Below are positions 53,384 through 64,000 of a DNA stretch of 64,000 nucleotides, in pieces. The stretch lies in contig OZ024867.1 in NCBI GenBank assembly GCA_964017155.1, positions 6,813,489-6,877,488 of the forward strand, in the 5' to 3' direction. The notes under the pieces are model-generated. The model worked only from the letters and a program-made list of their open reading frames with translations. It had not been told where the DNA came from and searched no databases. Every line of letters starts with the position of its first letter. Positions within the stretch are counted from its first letter, which is position 1. Source of the DNA: Oasisia sp. SBJ-2009 (taxonomy: Eukaryota > Annelida > Polychaeta > Sabellida > Siboglinidae). Made by a program: the position numbers and the translations under genes.

Positions 53384-53420
53384 CTGATTGGTGGATGCAG
53401 TGAGCGTTACGACCGGAAGT
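53384..53420 (-). promoter_or_regulatory. Inverted CCAAT and ETS-type motifs, unit 4
   Basis: CCACCAATCAG (53394-53384) and ACTTCCGGT (53420-53412) on the minus strand. Confidence 0.4.
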
Positions 53421-56400
53421 ACGAACACAACAACGCTGGGAGATCATGAGACGCCTGTCAATCAAGTTTGATTGACATCTGCTATTACTGACAAACAGTT
53501 GCAATCAACTATTGTATAACGTCATCGGAGTCATATGTAATACAACTGCCTCACAAACTGATTAATTAGTGTTTCTCCGAAGCGTTTCCAATCATGGTCC
53601 TTCCTCGCCGCTCAAATATGTCCGTATGTTATTAGATACAGCTGCCAATCAATCGTTATCTGTGAGTGATGTTATCAAAATATGTGTGTTATATAATGCA
53701 GGTATCTATTATATTAATAAACTGCCATGCATCTAGGTTCAAAACAAAAGCAAATGTAATTGGTTATTGATGTATCAATTTGCTGCTACCATAATACAGC
53801 ATCAACGGCGACGCAAACATATCACCATGATCTAAAAGCGTAATTGAAATCTTTGATTGGTTGTTCGTATCCTGCGAATACTTGAGTAGCTACGTCTAGT
53901 GTTTCACGAGAAAACGTTCACTGTCACAAACTCAATCACAAAGGTATATGCTATCGCAAAACACAATTGAAAAACTGGCTATATTTAGCTTAAGGACAAA
54001 AGCCAATGTATTTGGTCGTCGATGTATTAATGAACTGACGCTACGATATAAATTAGCGAGTTGGCCCCAATTAAAAAGCGTAATTCTTATGTAGAAAACC
54101 TGTCAAAAATATCAGCACTGCACCGGCTGACACAGACTACACGATTCCTGGAAAACTCTGTCCAACAAAGTAGTCACGGCAGCCAAGTTAATGGGTGCTT
54201 TATTTGAATAATTTCGCACTGCTTTCATTCTTTACCTTAGGACAAACCTGGGACACTGCACGGAAGAAAAATACAATATAGGGCCCGTAAGTGTGTCACG
54301 ATAAATCGCGTGACTCCGCGCGATTGGAGCTCATTGGGGTCTAAGCGAGACAATTGAGGCCTTGACACAAGAATAATTCACAATACAATATTTTACGGGA
54401 TTTGCATTTTACATTGCTGTACATTGTCGTTTCGATAAGCACTTATATCTGACAAGTTGTCTAAATTCGCATAATCATAACACATGTGTATGTTTGCCCC
54501 AAACAGGTTGTACTACGCGAAAAATGGCACTTTTCATTATTAGTCAAGATCGCCAAACGCAAGTAGTTGCCGCTATTGCCATGGCAACCACCATTAAAAT
54601 CGATTACAATTCATGATATCCGTGATCAATGTCACCGGCAAAGTGTTCCACTGCTTCTGCTTGTAATAATCCTTCGGACAGTATAACTTAAATAGTTAGA
54701 CTGGAACCGTTAGATTATTACAACCAAAAACAAAACGAAATGCTATACGTTAACATGGAGAATATGGACCTCCTGCCCCAAACTGCCCCCAGCCTCTCGT
54801 TTTCGCGCGCGAGACTTACACGCCCTATTGATATATTTACAGAAACATGTTCCGAAACTACAGCTACATCAAATGGGAATCTAAATTTTAACAACTGCAC
54901 TGAGGCAAACGAAGATTATCACCTTCCATGTCTTTATAAGAGAAAGTAGATATGGCGATCATAACCGTAAAGAGGGGAACGCAGCAGCAACAGTCAACGT
55001 TCTATCACATTCCATTAAAGGATTGTGTAAACCTGGACAGATGCAGTCACATTGATATGCAACCACAGTTTGGCCGTTAGTAGAGTGGCCCACAGCGTGG
55101 ACACAACCACCTATAATCACACTACCAAACACAGAGTAACCTACAACTGTGCCAGAAACTACCGCACTCTCAGCCTCATCAACTATGTGAGCAAGTAATT
55201 ATTAATGTTAAGACATAAAAGTAGACAGAGTAACTGTATTAAGGATGATTGGTAAAAGGCCACTAAAGGGAGATATTGTTTCTAACATGTTACTAATTTT
55301 TTTAATATTCTATATCACTGACGAAAGTCAAAACCCAGGTTATTAGCCAACGTTTACAAAGATGTTCTAAACATACGTATTTCAGCTGACATTTGAAATT
55401 ACCAAGACTCTCCGAAGACGTAATGTGACTAGACAGTGTTCCAAAGTGTGGAAGCGGCCATTGAAAATAACCGTGCCCAGCTGTGACGCGGGTACGTGTC
55501 ACTATCAGTATGCTGTAGGCGGCAGACCTCAGTATTCTAGGTGGCTATAAAGGAAGACAAGATAACGCAAGCAGACGGGCGATTTGCGAAGCAATATCGG
55601 GCAGCCTCAGTGATCCATTCGGCAACACATATTACGCTGACGTTCACAAGTGCACAAAACGACTTGGGCACACTAGCAATGTAAGTGGTACTACTGTCAT
55701 TCATGCTCGTGTAATTCCGCGCCATTCAATAGTTTATGTCGTCTCATTGAAGCCAGCTTCCACTCAATGCAAAACATACACGTACGCGATTTTACTCTGT
55801 GGGTTGTTACTATTTACTGACTAAAATAATAAATAAGCAGGCGTGATTTTTGCCAATAACACGGTACTTTAGCTGAAATAATGCGTATATAATTACGACT
55901 TTTTTACATTAATTTTACTAGAACCAGAACCAGTCCAAACTGTTTTAAACTACAAGTTTGTCTAGCGTAATGCTAACACCCTAATGCAGTAATTTATTAT
56001 ATGTTATATATATTTTACTTTTACTTTAGCTTATGAATGCGTCCTGCGTGTTACCTTTATCTGTTCTATAAACTTGTTATTATTGTTCAAATATTGCCGT
56101 CTAATGACACCCACATTATTTATCTCCATTACTATGTAAATACGCGTACATCGAAGCAAATACGTCTCAGCCGGTACCAGAGCTGTCTAGATATCAAAGC
56201 GGTACGGGTGTTCGCTATACTCGCCGTATAAGTTATTATTTTATAATGTATTCTTGTGACGACTATAATCTTCGGTGGAAAATAAAGTTGTTCAATCTGT
56301 TTGCATACGAAGTGAAATAGTTACAACATGGAATGTATATATGTATCCCACATGCGACATACTATTCACATATTATTCGTATATAGGATAATGCAAACTT

Positions 56401-56525
56401 TACGCTCTGATAGCATTGAATCGCATCAACAATTGTTGAACAAACGAATATACCTGCTCTTGTCCGGCAATATAACGTAGAAATGGCTGACATGTATAAA
56501 ACCACATATTCTCATACGTTCTTAC

Positions 56526-56628
56526 CGTTTGCACTACTTGAAGTTGACCAAAAGCAGATGACCACGAGGAGTATAGCGGGAAGTCCAGCGAGTGTCCGTC
56601 GACAGGCCAGTGGCCGAGACAGCGGCAT
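56526..56628 (-). CDS. Orphan signal-peptide exon, array unit 5
   Basis: Intact 103-bp exon, ATG at 56628, canonical phase-1 donor. The residues match units 3 and 4. Confidence 0.6.
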
Positions 56629-56689
56629 TGTCACTGCTGCGAGGTCGATTTCTTGAAGGACGAGTTCTGAAGCTGGGAAACTAATCGCC

Positions 56690-56990
56690 GACGTCACAGC
56701 CTTGAAATTAGACGCCGAAGTCACAGCCTTGAGACTAGACGCCGAAGTCACAGTCGTGAAATTAGTCGCCGAAGACACAGTCGTGAAACTAAACGCCGAA
56801 GTCACAGTCGTGAAACTAGTCGCCGAAGACACAGTCGTGAGACTAGTCGCTGAAGTCACAGCCGTGAAACTAATCTTCGAAGTCACAGTCGTGAAACTAG
56901 TCGCTGAAGTCACAGCCGTGAAACTAGTCGCCGAAGTCACAGCCGTGAAACTAGTCGCTGAAGTCACAGCCGTGAAGTTAGTCGCTGAAG
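56690..56990. repeat. 27-bp minisatellite, about 11 units (unit 5)
   Basis: Short array with several private variants. Confidence 0.9.
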
Positions 56991-57094
56991 CCAGGCATCA
57001 AACGACTGACGTCTGGATAATTACAACGTCGATTTACAGACACTCTCACGACTTAAATCAATAGTTGGGCCGAATTCTAAAAACGTGCATTATT

Positions 57095-57131
57095 CTGATT
57101 GGTGGATGCACTGAGCGTGACGACCGGAAGT
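57095..57131 (-). promoter_or_regulatory. Inverted CCAAT and ETS-type motifs, unit 5
   Basis: CCACCAATCAG (57105-57095) and ACTTCCGGT (57131-57123) on the minus strand. Confidence 0.4.
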
Positions 57132-60072
57132 ACGAACACAACAACGCTGGGAGATCATGAGACGCCTGTCAATCAAGTTTGATTGACATCTGCTATTACT
57201 GACAAACAGTTGCAATCAACTATTGTGTAACGTCATCGGAGTCATATGTAATACAACTACCTCACAAACTGAGTAATTAGTGTTTCTACGAAGCGTTTCC
57301 AATCATGGTCCTTCCTCGCCGCTCAAATATTTCCGTATGTTATTAGATACAGCTGCCAATCAACCGTTATCTCTGAGTGATGTTATCAACACATGCAGGT
57401 ATCTATTATATTAATAAACTGCCATGCATCTAGGTTCAAAACAAAAGCAAATGTAATTGGTTATTGATGTATCAATTTGCTGCTACCATAATACAGCATC
57501 AACGGCGACGCAAACATATCACCATGATCTAAAAGCGTAATTGAAATCTTTGATTGGTTGTTCGTATCCTGTGAATACTTAAGTAGCTACGTCTAGTGTT
57601 TCACGAGAACACGTTCACTGTCACAAACTCAATCACAAAGGTATATGCTATCGCAAAACACAATTGAAAAACTGGCTATATTTAGCTTAAGGACCAAAGC
57701 CAATGTATTTGGTCGTCGTTGTATTAATGAACTGACGCTACGATATAAATTAGCAGCGACGAAACGAGTTGGCCCCAATTAAAAAGCGTAATTAGCTATG
57801 TAGAAAACCTGTCAAAAATACAATATAGGGCCCGTAAGTGTGTCACGATAAATGGCGTGACTCCGCGCGATTGGAGCTCATTGGGGTCTAAACGAGACAA
57901 TTGAGGCCTTGACACAAGAATACTTCACAATACAATAGTTTACGGGATTTGCATTTTACATTGCTGTACATTGTGGTTTCGATAAGCACTTATATCTGAC
58001 AAGTTGTCTAAATTCGCATAATCATAACACATGTGTACGTTTGCCCCAAACAGGTTGTACTACGCGAAAAATGGCACTTTTCATTATTAGTCAAGATCGC
58101 CAAACGCAAGTATTTACCGCTATTGCCATGGCAACCACCATTAAAATCGATTAAAATTCATGATTTCCGTGATCATTGTAACCGACAAAGTGTTGAACTG
58201 CTTCTGCTTGTAATAATCCTTCGGACAGTATAACTGAAATAGTTAGACTGGAACCGTTCGATTATTACAACCAAAAACAAAACGAAGTGCTATACGTTAA
58301 GATGTAGAATATGCACCTCCTGCCCCCAACTGCCCCAGCCTCGTTTTCGCGCGCGAGACTTACACGCCCTATTGATAAATTTACAGAAACATATTCCGAA
58401 ACTACAGCTACATCAAATGGGAATCTAAATTGTAACAACTGCACTCAGGCAAACGAAGATTATCACCTTCCATTTCTTTACAAGAGAAAGTAGATATGGC
58501 GATCATAACCGTAAAGAGGGAAACGCAGCAGCAACAGTCAACGTTCTATCACATTCTATTAAAGGATTGTGTAAACCTTGACAGATGCAGTCACAGTGAT
58601 ATGCAACCACAGTTTGGCCGTTAGTAGAGTGGCCCACAGCGTGGATACAACCACCTATAATCACACTACCAAACACAGAGTAACCTACAACTGTGCCAGA
58701 AACTACCGCACTCTCAGCCTCATCAACTATGTGAGCAAGTAATTATTAATGTTACGACATAAAAGTAGACAGAGTAACTGTATTAAGGATGATTGGTAAA
58801 AGGCCACTAAAGGGAGATATTGTTTCTAACATGTTACTAATTTTTAAAAATCTTCTATATCACTGACGAAAGTCAAAACCCAGGTTATTAGCCAACGTTT
58901 ACAAAGATGTTCTAAACATACGTATTTCAGCTGACATTTGAAATTACCAAGACTCTCCGAAGACGTAATGTGACTAGACAGTGTTCCAAAGTGTGGAAGC
59001 GGCCATTGAAAATAACCGTGCCCAGCTGTGACGCGGGTACGTGTCACTGTCAGTATGCTGTAGGCGGCAGACCTCAGTATTCTAGGTGGCTATAAAGGAA
59101 GACAAGATAACGCAAGCAGACGGGCGATTTGCGAAGCAATATCGGGCAGCCTCAGTGATCCATTCGCCAACACATATTACGCTGACGTTCACAAGTGCAC
59201 AAAACGACTTGGGCACACTAGCAATGTAAGTGGTACTACTGTCATTCATGCTCGTGTAATTCCGCGCCATTCAATAGTTGATGTCGTCTCATTGAAGCCA
59301 GCTTCCACTCAATGCAAAACATACACGTACGCGATTTTACTCTGTGGGTTGTTACTATTTACTCGCTAAAATAATAAATAAGCAGGCGTGATTTTTGCCA
59401 ATAACACGGCACATTAGCTGAAATAATGCGTATATAATTACGACTTTTTTACATTAATTTTACTAGAACCAGAACCAGTCCAAACTGTTTTAAACTACAA
59501 GTTTTTCTAGCGTAATGCTAACAACCTAATGCAGTAATTTAGTATATGTTATATATATATTTTACTTTTACTTTAGCTTATGAATGCGTACTGCGTTTTA
59601 CCTTTATCTATTCAATAAACTTGTTATTATTGTTCAAATATTGCCATCTAATGTCACCCACAGTATTTATCTCCATTAATATATAAATACGCGTACATCG
59701 AAGCAACTATGTCTCAGCCGGTACCAAAGCTGTCTAGATATCAAAGCGGTACGGGTTTTCGCTATACTCGCCGTATAAGTTATTATTTTATAATGTATTC
59801 TTGTGACGACTATAATCTTCGGGGGAAAATAAAGTTGTTCAATCTGTTTGCATACGAAGCGAAATAGTGACAAAATGGAATGTATATATGTATCCCACAT
59901 GCGACATACTATTCACATATTATTCGTATATAGGTTAATGCAAACTTTACGCTCTGATAGCATTGAATCGCATCAACAATTGTTGAACAAACGAATATAC
60001 CTGCTCTTGTCCGGCAATATAACGTAGAAATGGCTGACATGTATAAAACCACATATTCTCATACGTTCTTAC

Positions 60073-60175
60073 CGTTTGCACTACTTGAAGTTGACCAAAA
60101 GCAGATGACCACGAGCATTATAGCGGGAAGTCCAGCGAGTGTCCGTCGACAGGCCAGTGGCCGAGACAGCGGCAT
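60073..60175 (-). CDS. Orphan signal-peptide exon, array unit 6
   Basis: Intact 103-bp exon, ATG at 60175, canonical phase-1 donor. The core reads LAGLPAIMLVVICFW, with one conservative change. Confidence 0.6.
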
Positions 60176-60237
60176 TGTCACTGCTGAGATGTCGATTTCT
60201 TGTAGGACTAGTTCTGAAGCTGGGAAACTAATCGCCG

Positions 60238-60615
60238 ACGTCACAGCCTTGAAATTAGACGCCGAAGTCACAGCCTTGAAACTAGACGCCGAAGTCACAG
60301 TCGTGAAACTAGTCGCCGAAGACACAGTCGTGAAACTAGTCGCCGAAGACACAGTCGTGAAACTAGTCGCCGAAATCACAGTCGTGAAACTAGTCGCCGA
60401 AATCACAATCGTGAAACTTGTCGCCGAAATCACAGTCGTGAAACTAGTCGCCGAAGACACAGTCGTGAAACTAAACGCCGAAGTCACAGTCGTGAAACTA
60501 GTCGCTGAAGTCACAGCCGTGAAACTAGTCTCCGAAGTCACAGCCGTGAAACTAGTCGCTGAAGTCACAGCCGTGAAACTAGTCGCTGAAGTCACAGCCG
60601 TGAAGTTAGTCGCTG
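60238..60615. repeat. 27-bp minisatellite, about 14 units (unit 6)
   Basis: Same order of variant units as unit 3, with fewer distal units. Confidence 0.9.
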
Positions 60616-60722
60616 AAGCCAGGCATCAAACGACTGACGTCTGGATAATTACAACGTCGATTTACAAACACTCTCACGACTTAAATCAATAGATGGGCTG
60701 AATTCTAAAAACGGGCATTATT

Positions 60723-60759
60723 CTGATTGGTGGATGCAGTGAGCGTTACGACCGGAAGT
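60723..60759 (-). promoter_or_regulatory. Inverted CCAAT and ETS-type motifs, unit 6
   Basis: CCACCAATCAG (60733-60723) and ACTTCCGGT (60759-60751) on the minus strand. Confidence 0.4.
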
Positions 60760-63027
60760 ACGAACACAACAACGCTGGGAGATCATGAGACGCCTGTCAA
60801 TCAAGTTTGATTGACATCTGCTATTACTGACAAACAGTTGCAATCAACTATTGTATAACGTCATCGGAGTCATATGTAATACAACTGCCTCACAAACTGA
60901 TTAATTAGTGTTTCTCCGAAGCGTTTCCAATCATGATCCTTCCTCGCCGCTCAAATATTTCCGTATGTTATTAGATACAGCTGCCAATCAATCGTTATCT
61001 GTGAGTGATGTTATCAAAATATGTGTGTTATATAATGCAGGTATCTATTATATTAATAAACTGCCATGCATCTAGGTTCAAAACAAAAGCAAATGTAATT
61101 GGTTATTGATGTATCAATTTGCTGCTACCATAATACAGCATCAACGGCGACGCAAACATATCACCATGATCTAAAAGCGTAATTGAAATCTTTGATTGGT
61201 TGTTCGTATCCTGTGAATACTTGAGTAGCTACGTCTAGTGTTTCACGAGAACACGTTCACTGTCACAAACTCAATCACAAAGGTATATGCTATCGTAAAA
61301 ACACAATTGAAAAACTGGCTATATTTAGCTTAAGGACAAAAGCCAATGTATTTGGTCGTCGATGTATTAATGAACTGACGCTACGATATAAATTAGCAGC
61401 GACGAAACGAGTTGGCCCCAATTAAAAAGCGTAATTGGTTATGTAGAAAACCTGTCAAAAATATCAGCACTGCACCGGCTGACACAGACTACACGATTCC
61501 TGGAAAACTCTGTCCAACAAAGTAGTCACGGCAGCCAAGTTAATGGGTGTTTTATTTGAATAACTTCGCATTGCTTTCATTCCTTACCTTAGGACAAACC
61601 TGGGACACTGCACGGAAGAAAAATACAATATAGGGCCCGTGACTGTGTCACGATAAATGGCGTGACTCCGCGCGATTGGAGCTCATTGGGGTCTAAGCGA
61701 GACAATTGAGGCCTTGACACAAGAATAATTCACAATACAATAGTTTACGGGATTTGCATTTTACATTGCTGTACATTGTGGTTTCGATAAGCACTTATAT
61801 CTGACAAGTTGTCTAAATTCGCATAATCATAACACGTGTGTACGTTTGCCCCAAACAAGTTGTACTACGCGAAAAATGGCACTTTTAATTATTAGTCAAG
61901 ATCGTCAAACGCAAGTAGTTGCCGCTATTGCCATGGCAACCACCATTAAAATCGATTACAATTCATGATTTCCGTGATCATTGTCACCGGCAAAGTGTTC
62001 CACTGCTTCTGCTTGTAATAATCCTTCGGACAGTATAACTGAAATAGTTAGACTGGAACCGTTCGATTATTACAACCAAAAACAAAACGAAATGCTATAC
62101 GTTAACATGGAGAATATGGACCTCCTGCCCCAAACTGCCCCCAGCCTCTCGTTTTCGCGCGTGAGACTTACACGCCCTATTGATACATTTACAGAAACAT
62201 GTTCCGAAACTACAGCTACATCAAATGGGAATCTAAATTGTAACAACTGCACTCAGGCAAACGAAGATTATCACCTTCCATTTCTTTATAAGAGAAAGTA
62301 GATATGGCGATCATAACCGTAAAGAGGGGAACGCAGCAGCAACAGTCAACGTTCTATCACATTCTATTAAAGGATTGTGTAAACCTGGACAGATGCAGTC
62401 ACAGTGATATGCAACCACAGTTTGGCCGTTAGTAGAGTGGCCCACAGCGTGGACACAACCACCTATAATCACACTACCAAACACAGAGTAACCTACAACT
62501 GTGCCAGAAACTACCGCACTCTCAGCCTCATCAACTATGTGAGCAAGTAATTATTAATGTTAAGACATAAAAGTAGACAGAGTATCTGTATTAAGGATGA
62601 TTGGTAAAAGGCCACTAAAGGGAGATATTGTTTCTAACATGTTACTAATTTAAAAAAATCTTCTATATCACTGACGAAAGTCAAAACCCAGGTTATTAGC
62701 CAACGTTTACAAAGATGTTCTAAACATGCGTATTTCAGCTGACATTTGAAATTACCAAGACTCTCCGAAGACGTAATGTGACTAGACAGTGTTCCAAAGT
62801 GTGGAAGCGGCCATTGAAAATAACCGTGCCCAGCTGTGACGCGGGTACGTGTCACTGTCAGTGTGCTGTAGGCGGCGGACCTCAGTATTCTAGGTGGCTA
62901 TAAAGGAAGACAAGATAACGCAAGCAGACGGGCGATTTGCGAAGCAATATCGGGCAGCCTCAGTGATCCATTCGCCAACACATATTACGCTGACATTCAC
63001 AAAGTGCACAAAACGACTTGGGCACAC

Positions 63028-64000
63028 GGTGTCTTCCCGTTATAGCTACTTCCCGTTATAGCTACTTCCCGTTATAGCTACTTTTTATTCCCGTTATAGC
63101 TACTTGTTAAGTTTGACAGGCAAACTAGTCCCGTTATAGCTACTTATTTAATTACCCAATTCAGGAGGAGACAGCAAGGGGGAGCATTAACTATTTCAGA
63201 CTGCTGTAAGATTTATATATGAAATGTATTATTGAAATACACATTTAAAAAGTCATAATAATTATATATAATTATAAATGTTTATTGTAAACAATTACTT
63301 TATGGAGACATGGCTTGGAGAAGATGCAAACAACAACAAACAATCATGTTGAGGGATGGAATTCCAAATTAACAGAACTGAAAGTTGCACAACTTGACGC
63401 TGCCATCCTGCCACCGCAGAAGAAGAAGAAACACATCGTGACTGATCAGCGCCTGACTGTGATAAAACAGGAATATGGCTCAGGATGCAGAGCAGTGTTA
63501 AGCTTTCTGCATGCAGCTGGACATTTGCTAAAACTAGAGTGACACTTAGTCTAGTCGGAAGAGGGGGGTGCCATGCACTTTCGGAAATATACTTTTAATT
63601 GGTATCACTAGATCGGAAAAAATACGTAGAAAACGGTTTCTATGTTAACAAGTCAGCAAAATGTCCCACGTATAATTTTTTATGCAAATTAGTGCCGGCA
63701 TTATTGAATAAGCAAATTTTCACTATATCTCAACCAATATTGCAGATAACTGACAAAATAAGATGTATATACCTATGGTTATGAGGGTCAGCGACCATAA
63801 TAAAACTATTGTTGAGATGGTCACATGTGTCTATGACAGCTTAATAAAAACTGTTTTGCACATGGCTTTTATGTTATATTTTCCATTTCAAATAAGTGAC
63901 AGTTACATTTATAATTATATCATTCTTATGACTTTTTAAATGTGTATTTCATTAATACATTTCATATATAAATCTTACAGCAGTCTGAAATAGTTAATGC
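63028..64000. mobile_element. Compact Mutator-like element, second copy, cut by the window end
   Basis: Begins right after GGGCACAC (63020-63027), the same octamer used at 40184. It aligns with 50716-51688 with few differences; the right end lies outside the window. Confidence 0.75.
63300..63542 (+). CDS. MULE transposase C-terminal remnant, open in this copy
   Basis: The same TNNHVEGWNSKL to HAAGHLLKLE frame as in the first compact element, but with CAG where that copy has a TAG stop. No ATG-started full-length transposase or catalytic residues are present, so it is a non-autonomous remnant and not an active enzyme. Confidence 0.45.
   Translation, partial: LWRHGLEKMQTTTNNHVEGWNSKLTELKVAQLDAAILPPQKKKKHIVTDQRLTVIKQEYGSGCRAVLSFLHAAGHLLKLE

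Larger units (their letters stand above)
28451..63027 (-). repeat. Tandem array of 3.5-3.9 kb first-exon units upstream of YWTD copy B
   Basis: Unit starts, taken at a shared 'gttaagacataaaagtag' block, fall at about 28451, 32141, 35835, 39723, 55207, 58751 and 62559; the fourth unit is split by the 40192-51844 insertion. On the plus strand each holds, in order, partial intron 1, exon 1, the minisatellite, the CCAAT/ETS block, the 5' flank, an approximately 550-bp MITE-like block or a GTGCGT array, and a LINE scrap. The left edge lies inside intron 1, about 50 bp from where exon 2 begins in the real genes, so no propeller exon was copied. Confidence 0.85.

Overview
The window is eukaryotic nuclear DNA, most likely from an invertebrate animal. 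Genes are split by introns with GT/AG sites, there are secreted YWTD beta-propeller proteins and a Golgi alpha-1,3-fucosyltransferase, and much of the DNA is microsatellite or DNA-transposon sequence (Mutator-like, Tc1/mariner, TTAA-flanked MITEs, a hAT-like end, LINE and SINE pieces). No bacterial, organellar or viral genes were recognised. I cannot name the species; a marine invertebrate such as a mollusc or a basal deuterostome would fit.

1-25 kb: two tandem copies, about 14 kb apart, of a minus-strand gene for a small secreted LRP-like YWTD propeller protein. Copy A runs from 7089 down to at least 1938 and copy B from 24579 down to at least 16315. Six exons with matching intron phases can be read in each: a signal-peptide exon followed by five propeller exons. 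The 3' exons below 1938 and 16315 are unresolved. The introns hold very large simple repeats, a degenerate LINE (copy B) and a TTAA-type MITE (copy B).

25-63 kb: a tandem array of 3.5-3.9 kb units lies upstream of copy B. Each complete unit repeats part of intron 1, the signal-peptide exon (always 103 bp with an intact GT donor), a 27-bp minisatellite and a block with inverted CCAAT and ETS-type motifs. No propeller exon occurs in the array, so copy B has six extra upstream first exons (29.8, 33.5, 37.2, 52.7, 56.5 and 60.1 kb) that could act as alternative promoters/first exons or could be relics.

40.2-51.8 kb: one array unit is interrupted by an 11.65 kb segment with Mutator-like termini and a perfect 8-bp target-site duplication; five sibling units show the empty site. 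Inside lie a complete GT10 fucosyltransferase gene, Tc1/mariner fragments, a 2.6 kb duplication that includes the fucosyltransferase upstream region, MITEs and a nested 1.1 kb Mutator-like element. A second copy of the 1.1 kb element occupies the same site at 63028, so the array also carries a higher-order duplication of about 22.8 kb.
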